Origin: Xiphydria camelus
Lineage: Eukaryota > Arthropoda > Insecta > Hymenoptera > Xiphydriidae
Length of the DNA stretch: 64,000 nucleotides
Direction of reading: 5' to 3'
Assembly: GCA_963678675.1 (NCBI GenBank)
Contig: OY783192.1
Span: 21,530,622 to 21,594,621, forward strand
Below are positions 1-11,022 of this stretch, one piece after another (position 1 is the stretch's first letter; the number at the start of each line of letters is the position of its first letter). Below the pieces are notes generated by a model. That model searched no databases. It saw only the letters and a program-made list of their open reading frames with translations, and was not told where the DNA came from. Made by a program: the position numbers and the translations under genes.

Positions 1-51
1 TAAGATATACGACTAATTATTGAAAAGTGTTGATCCAGAAATTGATATTAA

Positions 52-2791
52 GGGGCCCGAACACTGTAAAATTTTCGAAAAATCGATTTTTTTTTATTTG
101 CTAAATCAATAGCTTAGACATCGAAGAACATGTATGTAAAGTTTCAAACAAAAATTCGAACTCTAAGTATTTCAAAAGAGCGCCAGACGCTGACGTGTCG
201 GCTGAGCATATTTGGCGTTTCGGAGCACTGTGCGCGTATGGTAAATTCTCCTGTTTGCTTTGCTTATTCTAGCTCAAAAAAAAAATCATAGATGGCAGCA
301 TGATTGCAGAAGTATATACACACATATACTTGTGTATACATGTATACATTACGGTAAACATAACCTTAAATTTAGTGAAAACAACGTGCTCTTATTTTGT
401 TGTCGAAATTTCTTATTCTCGTGTTTTTCAAAGTTAAATTCTTGTGTTTATTTTTGAATAATGGATAGAAGAAATAAAAGACACTGTGCTGGTAAGCCGA
501 CAAACAGAAGTGATAGAAAAAAACAAAGAGTTGGTCCAGAAAATAGATATGTTGCAGAGAAAGTGACGGTGAATACTAGTACATCTGAGCAGAAGCTCAA
601 TACTTCTTTTGAGGATTCTGACGTGTCGATCGATCCAAGTGTTTCTTATAGAGTCATCAATTTTTTATCTATTTTTTCAAAGCTAAGCCAAGTAGTAAAA
701 TGTAAAACATGTGGAGGAGACGTGGAGTTCTCTGAAACTGCGAGCAGAGGATTGGGTTTCAATTTAATAATGACGTGTAAAAAGTGTAATCCAACGAAAA
801 TCCCTTCTTGCCCTAACATAAAAAACGCTTTCGAAGTCAATCGTAGATTTGTTTTTGCCATGAGGATGCTTGGAGTCTCTCAAGCCGGAGCCGAAAAATT
901 TTGCGCCTTCATGGACCTTCCTCGGCCTCTCTTTCCGAAAACGTATGCTGAATTGACCGAAATCGTTAGAAACGCTACAGAAAAGGTAAAAGATATGTCA
1001 ATCAAGAGTGCAGGTGATGAAGAAAAACGGTTAACGTTGGAGAAAAATACAGATTTCGTCGGATTGACCGTCTCAGGCGATGGCAGTTGGCGGAAACGTG
1101 GTTTCAGTTCTTTACATGGCGTGGTTTCCCTAATCGGATATCGTAGTAACAAAGTGCTTGATTTTACGGTTAAATCCTCACATTGCCATGCATGCTCTTT
1201 GTGGAAAAATAAAAAAGGTACAGCTGAGTACGATTTATGGTACGAAGAGCACAAGGAATCGTGCGATGCGAATCACGTTGGTCCCTCTGGAAATATGGAG
1301 CCGCACGCTATGGTTGAGATGTTTCAAAGGTCGGAACAATTGCATCGAGTAAAGTATCAGTGTTACGTCGGCGACGGCGATTCCAAGACATATAATAAAG
1401 TCGTCGAGAATGTTCCTTATGATGTGACGAAAAAAGAATGCGTCAATCATGTATCCAAACGCATGGATACTCGATTGCGCAATTGCAAAAAAACCACTAA
1501 AGGTCTTGGAGGCAGGGGTAAGCTTACTGATAAGCTTATTAAGGATCTTACCCTTTATTACGGGTTAGCTATAAGGCGCAACAATGATTCTTTAGAGAAT
1601 ATGAAAAAAGCCATGTGGGCAACCTTTTTACATAAATCCTCGACCGATTCACATCCAAGGCACGAAAATTGCCCGGAAGGTCTGGCATCTTGGTGCCAAT
1701 GGCAAAAGGCTCGCGCGCTCGGAAAACTGAAAGGTTTTAAACACGAATCTGCATTACCCCAAGACGTTCTGGATGCTATAAAGCCGATATATACCGATCT
1801 CAGTCGTGACGATCTTTTAAAACGATGCTTGGGTGCTTTCAATCAGAATAATAACGAAAGCTTCAACAACATTATCTGGAAATTCGCGCCGAAATCAACG
1901 TTCAGTGGAGTAAGAACTGTACATATTGCAGCAAACATAGCTACTATTATATTTAATAATGGTCACACAGCACTTCTACGTGTGTTAGAATTCATGGGAG
2001 TCCGTATCGGAATGAATCTTTACGATTACTGTCAAAAGATTGACAAAGAACGCATCAATTACGCGAATCGTCATACACGGGCAAACACGCGTGAAGGACG
2101 TTTGCATGCCCAGGAATTGCGCCAAAAACAAATGATGGATGCGGAAGAGCTGCTCTACGGCCCTGGGATTGCCGAGTAACAAAATAAATCACGTAAGACC
2201 TTTTTTACTACCTTTTTTAATTCGATTTGCCCCTTTCAAAACTTAAAACGCGATTATCTCGAAACCATGTTTTTTGACCGCGTTGACAGCATAACTGGAA
2301 AAGTTTTTATCCGATCGACCTGATTCAAATTGCATTCTATTCGGGAATAGTGTCGCTTCTGCTCGACGTAGCCGTTTTTCGATATATGCCAAACTTTTTT
2401 TTTTATAAATAATTTAGTGCAAAATTTTACGCGAAAAAAAAAACTTTTTCTTCAAACAGCCGCCATTTTTTTTCTAATCAATATTTTTAAAATCCCCTAC
2501 GTCAAACAGTAGCCAGTAATGTATATTTCAAGAATATTTTTTGTTTTTTGCTCTAGGAGGCTCCGTTTTGCTGATTTGCTGTCAACGCGACAAGGGTCAT
2601 TTTAAAAAGGCGCCATTTTGGATCAGCTACAGAATACAAACATGGCCGCCAAAAAAAAAAAAATTTTTTTTCGATAATCTAAACATTTATTAACATATGT
2701 GTAAAGTTTCATGTAAATCGGAACGTCCGTTTTTTTTAATAAATAAAATAAAAATCATATGAAAAATCGCAGTTTACAGTGTTCGGGCCCC
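52..2791 (+). mobile_element. TTAA-flanked DNA transposon, Kolobok-type
   Basis: A 19-bp terminal inverted repeat, GGGGCCCGAACACTGTAAA, begins at 52 and its exact reverse complement ends at 2791. TTAA lies immediately outside both ends (48-51 and 2792-2795), giving a 4-bp target duplication. The element is 2.74 kb and holds one long transposase frame (461-2179) with AT-rich flanks. TTAA duplications are known for piggyBac and Kolobok elements; the protein is not piggyBac-like, so Kolobok type is the best fit. Identical tips and an open frame suggest a fairly recent insertion. Confidence 0.85.
461..2179 (+). CDS. transposase, Mutator-like/Kolobok-type DDE family (572 aa)
   Basis: The frame is open for 572 codons with no internal stop, and the ATG follows an in-frame upstream stop. 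Expected role: cutting and reinserting the surrounding element in the nucleus. A basic N-terminus is followed by a cysteine region (CKTCGG near residue 80, then CKKC) that may bind zinc and DNA. The block GDGSWRKRGF near residue 206 probably carries the first catalytic Asp, YVGDGDSKTY near 303 the second, and NQNNNESFNN near 461 the Glu. A Cys/His-rich stretch (SHCHACSLW) follows the first Asp. The pattern matches proteins usually annotated in arthropods as Mutator-like transposase domain; the TTAA duplication points to Kolobok rather than Mutator, which makes longer TSDs. Catalytic assignments are inferred from spacing. Confidence 0.85.
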   Translation: MDRRNKRHCAGKPTNRSDRKKQRVGPENRYVAEKVTVNTSTSEQKLNTSFEDSDVSIDPSVSYRVINFLSIFSKLSQVVKCKTCGGDVEFSETASRGLGFNLIMTCKKCNPTKIPSCPNIKNAFEVNRRFVFAMRMLGVSQAGAEKFCAFMDLPRPLFPKTYAELTEIVRNATEKVKDMSIKSAGDEEKRLTLEKNTDFVGLTVSGDGSWRKRGFSSLHGVVSLIGYRSNKVLDFTVKSSHCHACSLWKNKKGTAEYDLWYEEHKESCDANHVGPSGNMEPHAMVEMFQRSEQLHRVKYQCYVGDGDSKTYNKVVENVPYDVTKKECVNHVSKRMDTRLRNCKKTTKGLGGRGKLTDKLIKDLTLYYGLAIRRNNDSLENMKKAMWATFLHKSSTDSHPRHENCPEGLASWCQWQKARALGKLKGFKHESALPQDVLDAIKPIYTDLSRDDLLKRCLGAFNQNNNESFNNIIWKFAPKSTFSGVRTVHIAANIATIIFNNGHTALLRVLEFMGVRIGMNLYDYCQKIDKERINYANRHTRANTREGRLHAQELRQKQMMDAEELLYGPGIAE

Positions 2792-2795
2792 TTAA

Positions 2796-3068
2796 AATAA
2801 AACCAAAACATGTGGCCGCCACGCGCGGAAGAAGCGAAACTTCGATACTGATGTTCAGATATGGTTTTAAAAACAATAGTAATACCATGGCATAATAAGA
2901 ATGTCATGGTTGTACTATTGTTTTTAAAACCATATCTGAACTACATTATCTTCAAATGTCATGGTATTACTATTGTTGATTACTTGTTTAGTTTTCTTTT
3001 CTACCTATCAGAGTATCGAAGTTTCACTTATTCCGCTCATGGCGGCCACACGTTTTGGTTTTTTTTTG
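2796..3068. repeat. foldback MITE with nested palindrome
   Basis: The left arm (about 2797-2851, including CCAAAACATGTGGCCGCC) is the imperfect reverse complement of the right arm (about 3013-3067). Between the arms lies a second palindrome: a stretch containing CAGATATGGTTTTAAAAACA (2855-2895) recurs inverted at 2906-2942, with a further inverted partial copy near 2958. It abuts the right TTAA of the 52-2791 transposon. No coding potential is seen. Confidence 0.7.
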
Positions 3069-4054
3069 ACTACCCTAAAATTGACTTGCATGGACAAAAT
3101 TAGCCATAAATTTAAACACGAAACAATAAATCTTCAAAATAAAATATGGAAAATACTCGTAAAAAGAGGTAAACGAAATCCCAAAACAGCCATTATTAAA
3201 ACACCATTCATTTTTCTGAAATACGATCGAACGTAATTTTTCACTAGGCGATACGTTTTCTTTTTACCGCTACTCAATATGTATATATTTACTTAGGGCC
3301 TTTTTCTGTTCTTCCATGTTTTATTGTATTAGCGACATTTCCTCAAATGTAAATATACTCTATTGTAATAAAATTAATACCTCTGTTACTATAAGTTACA
3401 CAATATCTCCATTTTTTAATTCTTTTGAGCATACAAACCATTTATCATCGATTCTATATGATTATTTACACATTATAATGCAGCGTTTTTACGAATAAAT
3501 TCGCTGGAAGTAGGTAGGAAATATAATCGCCGATGATAAATTGATTATGTGTATAAAAGCATTCAGAAATAGAGATATCGTGAAAATTAGAATAACGGAG
3601 GTTTGAATTTTATTAGCATACATATCGTGGCGCTGTTGTCGATATATATGTTTTGAGGAAACTTGGAGAGAGGAACCTTATGAATGTAGGTGTATGTACC
3701 GACGCTCTACAGCATAAGCCGTTATTTTCTTTCGAAAGTAGCTGCTAGCGTGGATCATTGCATACATATGAGGCTAAACTTACTCGCCAGGAAAAAAATT
3801 TCAATCACTATTATCTCACTATTTATGAGCTTTTAGTCTACATCGATATAAGCCCATATAGACAGATCTTCGTCATATTAACATCATATTGCAATCGGAC
3901 GTGAGTCACGATGGTCCTCATAGCTCTGCGCCTCTTGTGCATCCGTATGTTGCTCTCGTATTTAAATCATCTCATAATGCACGGTAAATTGTCAATGCCG
4001 AACAATGTTGGTATCACGGCGTGACGAAAACTAGATTGTCATATTGACCTCATA
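3069..4054. other. AT-rich stretch without gene
   Basis: Only short frames occur, none resembling a known protein, and there is no clear repeat structure or RNA gene. It may be ordinary intergenic DNA between insertions. Confidence 0.5.
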
Positions 4055-4586
4055 CAGGGTGAGGCAGTGAAACGGCACAATTTTAAAAATCGTAAATTTA
4101 AAAAAAAAAGTTGTTTTATTTTAGCATAAATCAGGTCTACATTAGTGGAAAATTACTTTAAGCACTTTGAACCTGAGGAACCCCAAAGGAAAAAGTCTGG
4201 AGCTATCAAATCTGGTGAACGGGCAGGCCATGGAATATCGGCATTTCTGCTGATGAGACGACCAGGAAAAGCGAGTCTAAGCAAATCCATTGAAACATTG
4301 GCAGTATGGCTTGTAGCACCATCTTGCTGAAAGAGTGTTTTATCATCAGGATCATATTCATCGATTCCAGGCAGATCTAAAATTACCAACATGTTAGCAT
4401 AGCGTTCAAAGTTTACAGCAATAATAGCCTTTACAGCAAATGCGTGTTACTCACTAGACCAACGTTCCATGGCTACTAACATTTTCATCTGCCTAGACGA
4501 TAAAGGTCCAGTCGCCCACTTTCGAGACCCCCCCACTAAGCCTGCCAGCCCGAACTGAAATCGTGCCGTTTCACTGCCTTACCCTG
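4055..4586 (-). mobile_element. internally deleted IS630-Tc1-mariner-group element
   Basis: CAGGGTGAGGCAGTGAAACG at 4055 matches the inverted right end (reverse complement CAGGGTAAGGCAGTGAAACG) at 4586. TA is present on both sides (4053-4054 and 4587-4588). The transposase remnant reads on the minus strand. At 532 bp it is far shorter than an autonomous element of this group (above 1 kb), so it is a deletion derivative. Confidence 0.85.
4153..4470 (-). pseudogene. transposase remnant, Tc1/mariner group (N-terminal tip fused to C-terminal part)
   Basis: The minus-strand frame begins at an ATG at 4470. After a few N-terminal residues (MERWSSE, stop, HAFAVKAI) it jumps directly to the C-terminal half of the catalytic domain: VNFERYANML, then LFQQDGATSHTA with the second catalytic Asp, then WPARSPDLIAPDFFLWG with the third acidic position. 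The DNA-binding domain and first Asp are missing and one in-frame TAA lies near the start, so it cannot encode a working enzyme. The FQQDGAT and WPxRSPDL motifs are typical of an insect IS630-Tc1-mariner lineage. The junction in one frame indicates an internal deletion of the parent gene. Confidence 0.75.
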
Positions 4587-4588
4587 TA

Positions 4589-5304
4589 TTAGTGACATGT
4601 CATGATTGAGTTAGAGTCGTCCTCCGATGTAGAAATCAAGAGAGTAGAGTAAAGTCTCACGCCAAGGACAAAAAAGCGTAAATCTACCAGTTCGAATATG
4701 AGGCCCAAGTAGGGTTGGTTTTGCACTGAGAAAAAATGCAGTAATTTCAATGAAAAATAATTTAACCTGATCGAAGAGATATTTTGTTGCGTATTGCTTG
4801 CCATAGCAAACTAGATCATTCTTTCAAGACGCGCGTTCATGGGATATATCTTTACTGCAATTATATATATATACTTATGCATACCTATACCTAAGATTTA
4901 CACATTTCAACGAAGAACTTTCGTAAACTATCACCGAGAAACGCTTTTACACAATGTCGCATCTGTTGTGATGAGAAAAATTTGGAACTTGTATATACGG
5001 GGTGTTCTCAAACCTCTGATCCAGAGAAAAACCCTATGTTCATTAAAAAATTACGAACATAATGCAATTGATTTTATTGAAATCCATTAAGAATTTATAG
5101 AGAAATTAATTATTAAAAAGTAATTAATATTTTGAATTTATTCGGCATTGATGACGTTATATGAAGGCTCACGAAAATAATGTTTGTAATAACGATAGCA
5201 ACTGCGATTATCTTCTATATGACGTCATTACTGGATGAAGGCGGATGGTCGGGACGAGCGCCCATTGTTCGGTGGAAGTCTTTCATCCCGCAGGAGGGTG
5301 ATGC
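4589..5304. other. AT-rich stretch without gene
   Basis: Short frames only, with none recognisable. The phrase ACGGGGTGTTCTCAAACC near 4997 resembles an eroded CAGGGTGT-type transposon tip but no partner was found. Confidence 0.4.
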
Positions 5305-5399
5305 AGAGATGTCAGTAACTAGTTACTTTTGTATCGAGTTACACAAAAGTTACACGCTAAATGCTGTATTGGGAAACGGAATTCCTTACGTTACATTGC

Positions 5400-5935
5400 T
5401 ACACAATTATCGAGGTATCGCTTGCTACTTGTTCCATTTATAACGAGGAACGAAGAAGCTTAGTTATTTGTTACACTTGTATCGAATAAGAAATTTTATT
5501 TCGTTACTCATTACATTTGTATCGAGTAACAATATGAAATTTCGTTATTTATTTCTGTTCATAGCGTATAATGAACAAAATTTCGTTACTCGATACAAAT
5601 ATAACGAGTAACGCAATTAAATCGATACTCGATACAAATGTGACAAGTATCGCAATTAAATTGGTTACCCGAAACAAACGTAACGAGTAACGCAATTAAA
5701 TTGCGATACTTGTTATATTTGTATCGAGTATCGCAATTAAATTGATACTCAATACAAATGTAACCAGTAATGCAATTAAATTGGTTACTCGATTAATAAT
5801 CTCGGTCGAGATTATTGAATTAATAAAATAATAAAGTTGCGCGGCAAAGTTACAAATCTAACGAGTTACGCAATTTAATTAGTTAGTCGATAAAAATGTA
5901 ACAAGTATCGCAATGAAATTGGTTACAATTAATGA
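5400..5935. repeat. array of palindromic subrepeats (about 40 bp)
   Basis: Degenerate units built from GTTACTCGATACAAATGTAA followed by CGAGTAACGCAATTAAATT. Each unit is itself nearly palindromic. The matching array at 8340-8720 has the same core. Confidence 0.75.
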
Positions 5936-5982
5936 TTAGAATGTCAACATCCGGTACTGACATATTCATAAGACATTTCTAT

Positions 5983-5983
5983 G

Positions 5984-6062
<79 letters not shown>
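5983..6062. repeat. (AT)n microsatellite
   Basis: An almost pure AT dinucleotide tract; the apparent YI-repeat frame across it is an artefact. Confidence 0.95.
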
Positions 6063-6064
<2 letters not shown>

Positions 6065-6669
6065 ATCCATGGATATATATATATCCATTAGACATTGTAT
6101 ATCCGCTAACGTATGTGCAATGTATATGAAATGTATGTGCAAATGCTGTATGGGAAATTGGTTAGTAAACTTTATTTTTATTGCATGAAATGAATTTTTC
6201 TGATTTTCCTGTACACACGATTTTTGTATTTATTGGAAGCAATATTGTAATAAATTATAATAATATTTATAATAATTATAATAATGTCTGACATGTAAAG
6301 CAGTATTTCGTACTGCCATTAATGAGATGGGTACCCGCTTAGTCATGCATTGGTTTGAATGCCAACTGTTGAGCAGAGGGAAATTCTTCCGAGGTTCTAG
6401 TGTTCCATAACAGAGACTCACAATCAATAAAATATAGCCGACGGTATCCGTACAGGTTTTTCGTATGTTCTCTGTGCCCTAGGTGAATATGATACAGTGA
6501 GTTTAAGACGGCTGCAGCCGTACAGGGAGTAATATGGAAGGAATACGGAAAAATAAATGAAATTAAGAGTTTGTGTTTATGTAGCTACCCTTGATATTAT
6601 CCCACCACTTCCGATTTCTTAACTTAAAAATATTGTGATATAAAAGGTGATATACATTTGGTGATTAAA

Positions 6670-7812
6670 CATGATAGTCAGGGAGGCAGCGACACTTTTA
6701 CGGTGGTCATTTCACCAAGGCTGGTTTTCATTCACATGATAGATTCCATACTGTATGTGAGCGAAATGCTTGTCAGCTGCCGTACCGGCGATGGGGGTGA
6801 GTACAGTAGAGCCTCAAACGCGCGTAAAAAAACTAGAGAAATAAAGTGATATCACCAAAGTTGAATTTTTGTTTATGGTTTATTTACATTATGTAATTAT
6901 AAAAAATCGTAGTCAGCTGGACATATTTCCGGGGGAAATGTGTCAGCTGGGACAATAAACATGTAGCGCGCCGGCTAAAGAGGCTGCTCATTTATAATTT
7001 CAGCTGACGACTTTTCCCCCGCAATTCAGCCAGCCGACTTTTATTTATATCTAGTACGAATAATAATGGTTCGTGTAATCAAATTTCAGCTGTGGTAGTA
7101 TAAAGAGAAACATGAAATTTTTATTGCTACAAAAGATCTACCAGAGATCCGCACTTCAGCTGTACCGCATGGCTTTTATATATTTACTCTTACATTTATG
7201 AATATCGCCTTCTATACAATAAATCTTCTATTGATTTTTATAACTTATTTATTTCTAATAAATATTATTAAATAGTTGGATAATAATAAATAACATAATT
7301 AACTGCAATAATAATTATTATCGCCATTAAAATTGCAAGGAAGATAGACTCTTTTGTAGCAATAAATTTCATGTTTCTTTATACTACCACAGCTGAAGTT
7401 TGATTACACAAACCATTATTATTCGTACTAGATATAAATAAAAGTCGGCTGGCTGAATTGCGGGGGAAAAGTCGTCAGCTGAAATTATAAATGCGCAGCC
7501 TCTTTAGCCGGCGCGCTGCATGTTTATTGTCCCAGCTGACACATTTCCCCCCGAAATATGTCCAGCTAACTACGATTTTTTATAATTACATAATGTAAAT
7601 AAACCATGAACAAAAATTGAACTTTGGTGATATCACTTTATTTCTCTAGTTTTTTTACGCGTTTGAGAGGCTCTACTGTACTCACCCCCATCGCCGGTGC
7701 GGCAGCTGACAAGCATTTCGCTCACATACAGTATGGAATCTATCATGTGAATGAAAACCAGCCTTGGTGAAATGACCACCGTAAAAATGTCACTGCCCCC
7801 CGGACTATGATA
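6670..7812. repeat. long inverted repeat with CAGCTG clusters
   Basis: Arms of roughly 460-470 bp (about 6670-7138 and 7340-7812) are near-perfect reverse complements around a spacer of about 200 bp. Left tip: ATAGTCAGGGAGGCAGCGAC; inverted right tip: ATAGTCCGGGGGGCAGTGAC. Each arm contains four to six CAGCTG hexamers. No frame spans an arm convincingly. It is probably a non-autonomous transposon; no clear TSD was identified. Confidence 0.8.
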
Positions 7813-8339
7813 TAAACGTGTAGAGTGTTACGAGGCATGCATGTGCTCTACGATGAAACGTACTGTGTGATGAAAGGTGGTAAATCACCTACCGAAATTA
7901 TTCGTATGGCTTGCGGAGGTTCGCAAAGACTACTTAGTAGAAATGAATTGCATACGAGTCTCAAAATAAACGTTATTTAAATACAATTTAGTGTAACCAT
8001 TCTAAGGTTCAATGCGGTAAGCCTGAAGACGACATTGAATCAATTTTTTCGGTTACTGATACGAGTGGTGTTAGATTTAACATGTGAAACGTCGAATTTG
8101 TATCTCTAATGAGTTTCCCACTTCGATATTTTTATTTATTAAACGTTACTTGTTACAGAAAAATAACTCATTTTGGTCGCTACAAGTTTAATTTTCTGTC
8201 GATTAGTGGTTTTTTTACCGCAACAAGAACATTTGTTCGGTTTCTTAGTACATTTACAACTTGCAACGAAAAAAAATTATTGCGATTACTTTTATAATAT
8301 GTAACAGGAAAAATGCCGTAACTGCTTAAATTTGTCTCA

Positions 8340-8720
8340 TGGAACGAATATCATTTCGTTGCTCGTTACATTTGTATCGAGTAACTCATTTTATTTCGTT
8401 ACTTATTACATTTGTATCGGGTCACGAATTTGTATCGAAAAGCGAATTTAATTTCGTTATTCGATATAAATGTAACGAGAAACTAAATAAGCTCCATAGT
8501 TTTTCCGAGTAGCGGAACAAATTTCGTTATTCGATACAAACGTATCGAGTAACGATTTTATTCTGCTGCTCCATACAAATGTAATGAGTAACTAAACATC
8601 TTCGTTCTTCGATACTATTGGATCAAGTATCTACTGTTACCTCGCTACTTGTATAACGAAGTAACAGGTAAATTGAGATATTTAATTACATTTGTAACTA
8701 GTAACAAGTATCGTTCTATA
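8340..8720. repeat. array of palindromic subrepeats, second arm
   Basis: Same core as 5400-5935 (TCGATACAAACGTATCGAGT and variants), more degenerate. It borders the Tc1 element to its right. Confidence 0.7.
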
Positions 8721-8801
8721 CACGTTTTTGACATCTCTCGCCCGGCGATGTCGCCTAGTTGACGTTGGTGCCATTTCACCCGAGCCTGAAGTTATTGCAG
8801 G

Positions 8802-10012
8802 TACAGTCTGTGTCAAAAAAAATTGTACGCGTTTATTTCTACAGTACAAGAGATATCTCTGTCTTTCTTTCGGGATGCAATTCTACCGTCAGAAGGTTAC
8901 GGCACAAACACCGATTCATTTTAGTATCGCTCGAAACCTCGAAGTGGAAGACTGTTGTAAAATGAGTGCCAAGTACGCGAAGCGTTTTGAGACAGTTTTG
9001 CTTTGTAAATACCCAAAAGGACCTAAATTATCGTTTTCAGCGGCTGCGAAAGTAATTAAAAAGTCAAAAAGTTTCGTTGCACAGTGGGTCGAGCAGTTTA
9101 AAGTGTATAAAAACGTCGATGACTACGATGAACGGGGCTTGAAGCGAGCAATCACAGAAAAGCAGGATAAAGCGATAGTCAATCTATTCAAGAAGACTCC
9201 CACTCTGCGATTGTGTCAAGCCCGCCCTCAACTGGCTAAGAGGGGAATAGGTGTGAGTACCAACATAATTCAATGGCGTTTACAAAAGGCAAAGGAGAAA
9301 TATCGTCCCATGACTTTGAAACCGTTGCTCTCTCAAAATCGCATCGAAAAACGCAAAGCCTGGGCTGAGGAAAACCAAGATCGCGATTGGACCAAAGTTG
9401 TTTTTTCCGATGAAGCAACTTTTTGGGCCTGGGTTCCCTGGAAACGTGCTTGATGCACCAGCAATACACGTTTCATCCAGCGTATGGTCAAACACCCGGC
9501 GAAGATCAATGTTTGGGGGTGCTTCTCTCAGCCCGGTTTTGGCTATTTAGAATTGTTCACCGAGAATTTAGACGCTAAGAAAATGATCAAAATTTATCAG
9601 CGTGGACTATTAAAGTCGGTGCACACAATGTTCACAAGCGAAAATGAAAATTGGGTGCTTCAAGAAGATAATGATCCTAAACATCAAAGTCGCTTGTGCA
9701 AGGCTTGGAAAGAGGAACATGGAATCATGACAATTGACTGGCCTTCACAATCTCCAGATACCAACCCAATAGAAAATGTGTGGGGAATAATGAAAAGCCA
9801 ATTCGCTGGAAAGCCAGTGTACGATTTGAAACAATTGACACGCAGTATTTGAAGAATTCGGCGTTCGCTGTCCGTCGACTACGCGGAAAAACTAGTCGAA
9901 AGTATGCCCAGAAAGTGTGAGGCCATACTCGAAAATGATGGCGATTACACGACTTACTAAATAATTGCGCCGTGTAAAATGTTATCTGCACTCTTCAGTG
10001 TTTTGGACTGGT
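8802..10012 (+). mobile_element. Tc1-like transposon (ends approximate)
   Basis: A Tc1-type transposase frame (8962-9960) is preceded by TA plus CAGTCTGTGTCAAAAAAAAT at about 8802, which looks like a Tc1 terminal repeat. A possible right end is TTTTGGACTG before TA near 10012, matching only over CAGTC, so the right boundary is uncertain. The resulting length of 1.2 kb is normal for Tc1. Confidence 0.6.
8962..9960 (+). pseudogene. Tc1 transposase (DD34E) with two in-frame TGA stops
   Basis: One continuous reading frame of about 333 codons runs from the ATG at 8962 (MSAKYAKRFE) to TAA at 9958-9960, interrupted only by TGA at 9451-9453 and 9850-9852. The first 130 residues are a paired helix-turn-helix DNA-binding region; then VVFSDEATF gives the first Asp, LQEDNDPKH the second, and WPSQSPDTNPIENVW the Glu. 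Counting gives 34 residues between the second Asp and the Glu, the classical Tc1 spacing. WGCFS is also typical. The frame is open upstream to 8728, but the family length and the MSAKYAKRF start favour 8962. The first TGA stands where a Trp is plausible. Both stops look like point mutations in an otherwise intact gene. Confidence 0.85.
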
Positions 10013-11022
10013 ATTGATCTACATTAGAAGATACATGAATATTTGATTGTGTGTTAATTTTATTCTCTCTCTCCATTCTCGAATTCATTCTGCATTAGTT
10101 TTAGCTACTGCCTTCGTTATCGCTTTTTTTACACGTTGCCCTTTTAACCGTTGTTTGGCTCTTTTGGCCATAATAATTATAAATTAACACACACACACAC
10201 ACGCGAAAGAATGTTCAGTGTTCATTGACGTTTACGAAATTGAAGAAGTTTATAATTTTTTTGTTTTACTATTTTTCGTTATTTAAAAGTCAATCATATT
10301 TATTCAATGTTTATTTATCATATTGTTCGGTCGAGGTGCTATTGGAAATGGGAGTTCGGAATTAAGTAAAAGCTCTGTGTTTTCACTTCCAAAAATATTC
10401 TTTATTAGAATGTTGCTTGAAAGACACATCTTTACTTTTTCACACTCTCCAGGGAACTGACTAAAAGGGCATAGGGGGATCATGATCTGGACCATCGATA
10501 ATTGGTTTCTTTCTTTGGTCCTCTTATTGTTAGTGGAGGTGCGACACTGCGTTGCCTCATAATATAAACAATGGCTTACATCGCCCTAAGGAACCCTCTC
10601 GAGCAACACAAAACAGACTCTCTCTGCACAGTCTAAACAGCGATTGATTTTTGCTTCATTTATTCTTCAGTTTCAAGTTAATAGTACTAACAGAGGCGAT
10701 CAAGATTAAATCCCTTCGGGGTCGTAAATCCCGAAGATACTACTGCGTGACACGACTAGTGACCGAACACGTGGAGAGATGGATTTAAACCGTATCGGTT
10801 AGTGCAAATGATTTAAAATAGTCCAGTAAAGATATCAATATTCAAACAAATTTGTCCCGCCAAGCTGATTTTTTCAGGGTCGATGGAGGGGTGTCTCCCG
10901 ACTATCCAACCAAAAAGTCACAGTCTACACCCCTTGTTGGGTGTTGCAATAGGGGTGGTTTCTTTTTTTTTTGAAATTTCCTTCTTTCAGCTTGTACATA
11001 ATAATATTCTCTACAACTTTGT
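10013..11022. other. AT-rich stretch without gene
   Basis: Contains a short (AC)n tract at about 10189-10202. Short frames only, none recognised; no RNA gene or clear repeat. Confidence 0.4.

Larger units (their letters stand above)
5305..8735. repeat. foldback-like composite element
   Basis: A stretch reading GAGATGTCAGTAACTAGTTAC near 5308-5328 recurs inverted near 8695-8720 (reading towards TTGACATCTC). Inside each end is an array of short palindromic subrepeats (about 5400-5935 and 8340-8720), and inside those a long inverted repeat (6670-7812). Arms made of subrepeats recall Drosophila FB elements by architecture only. No transposase is present. The outer boundaries are approximate. Confidence 0.5.

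Noticed and set aside
5932..6129. Open frame of repeated Tyr-Ile
   Set aside because: Produced by the (AT)n microsatellite. The frames over 28633-28938 and 35066-35307 are rejected for the same reason.
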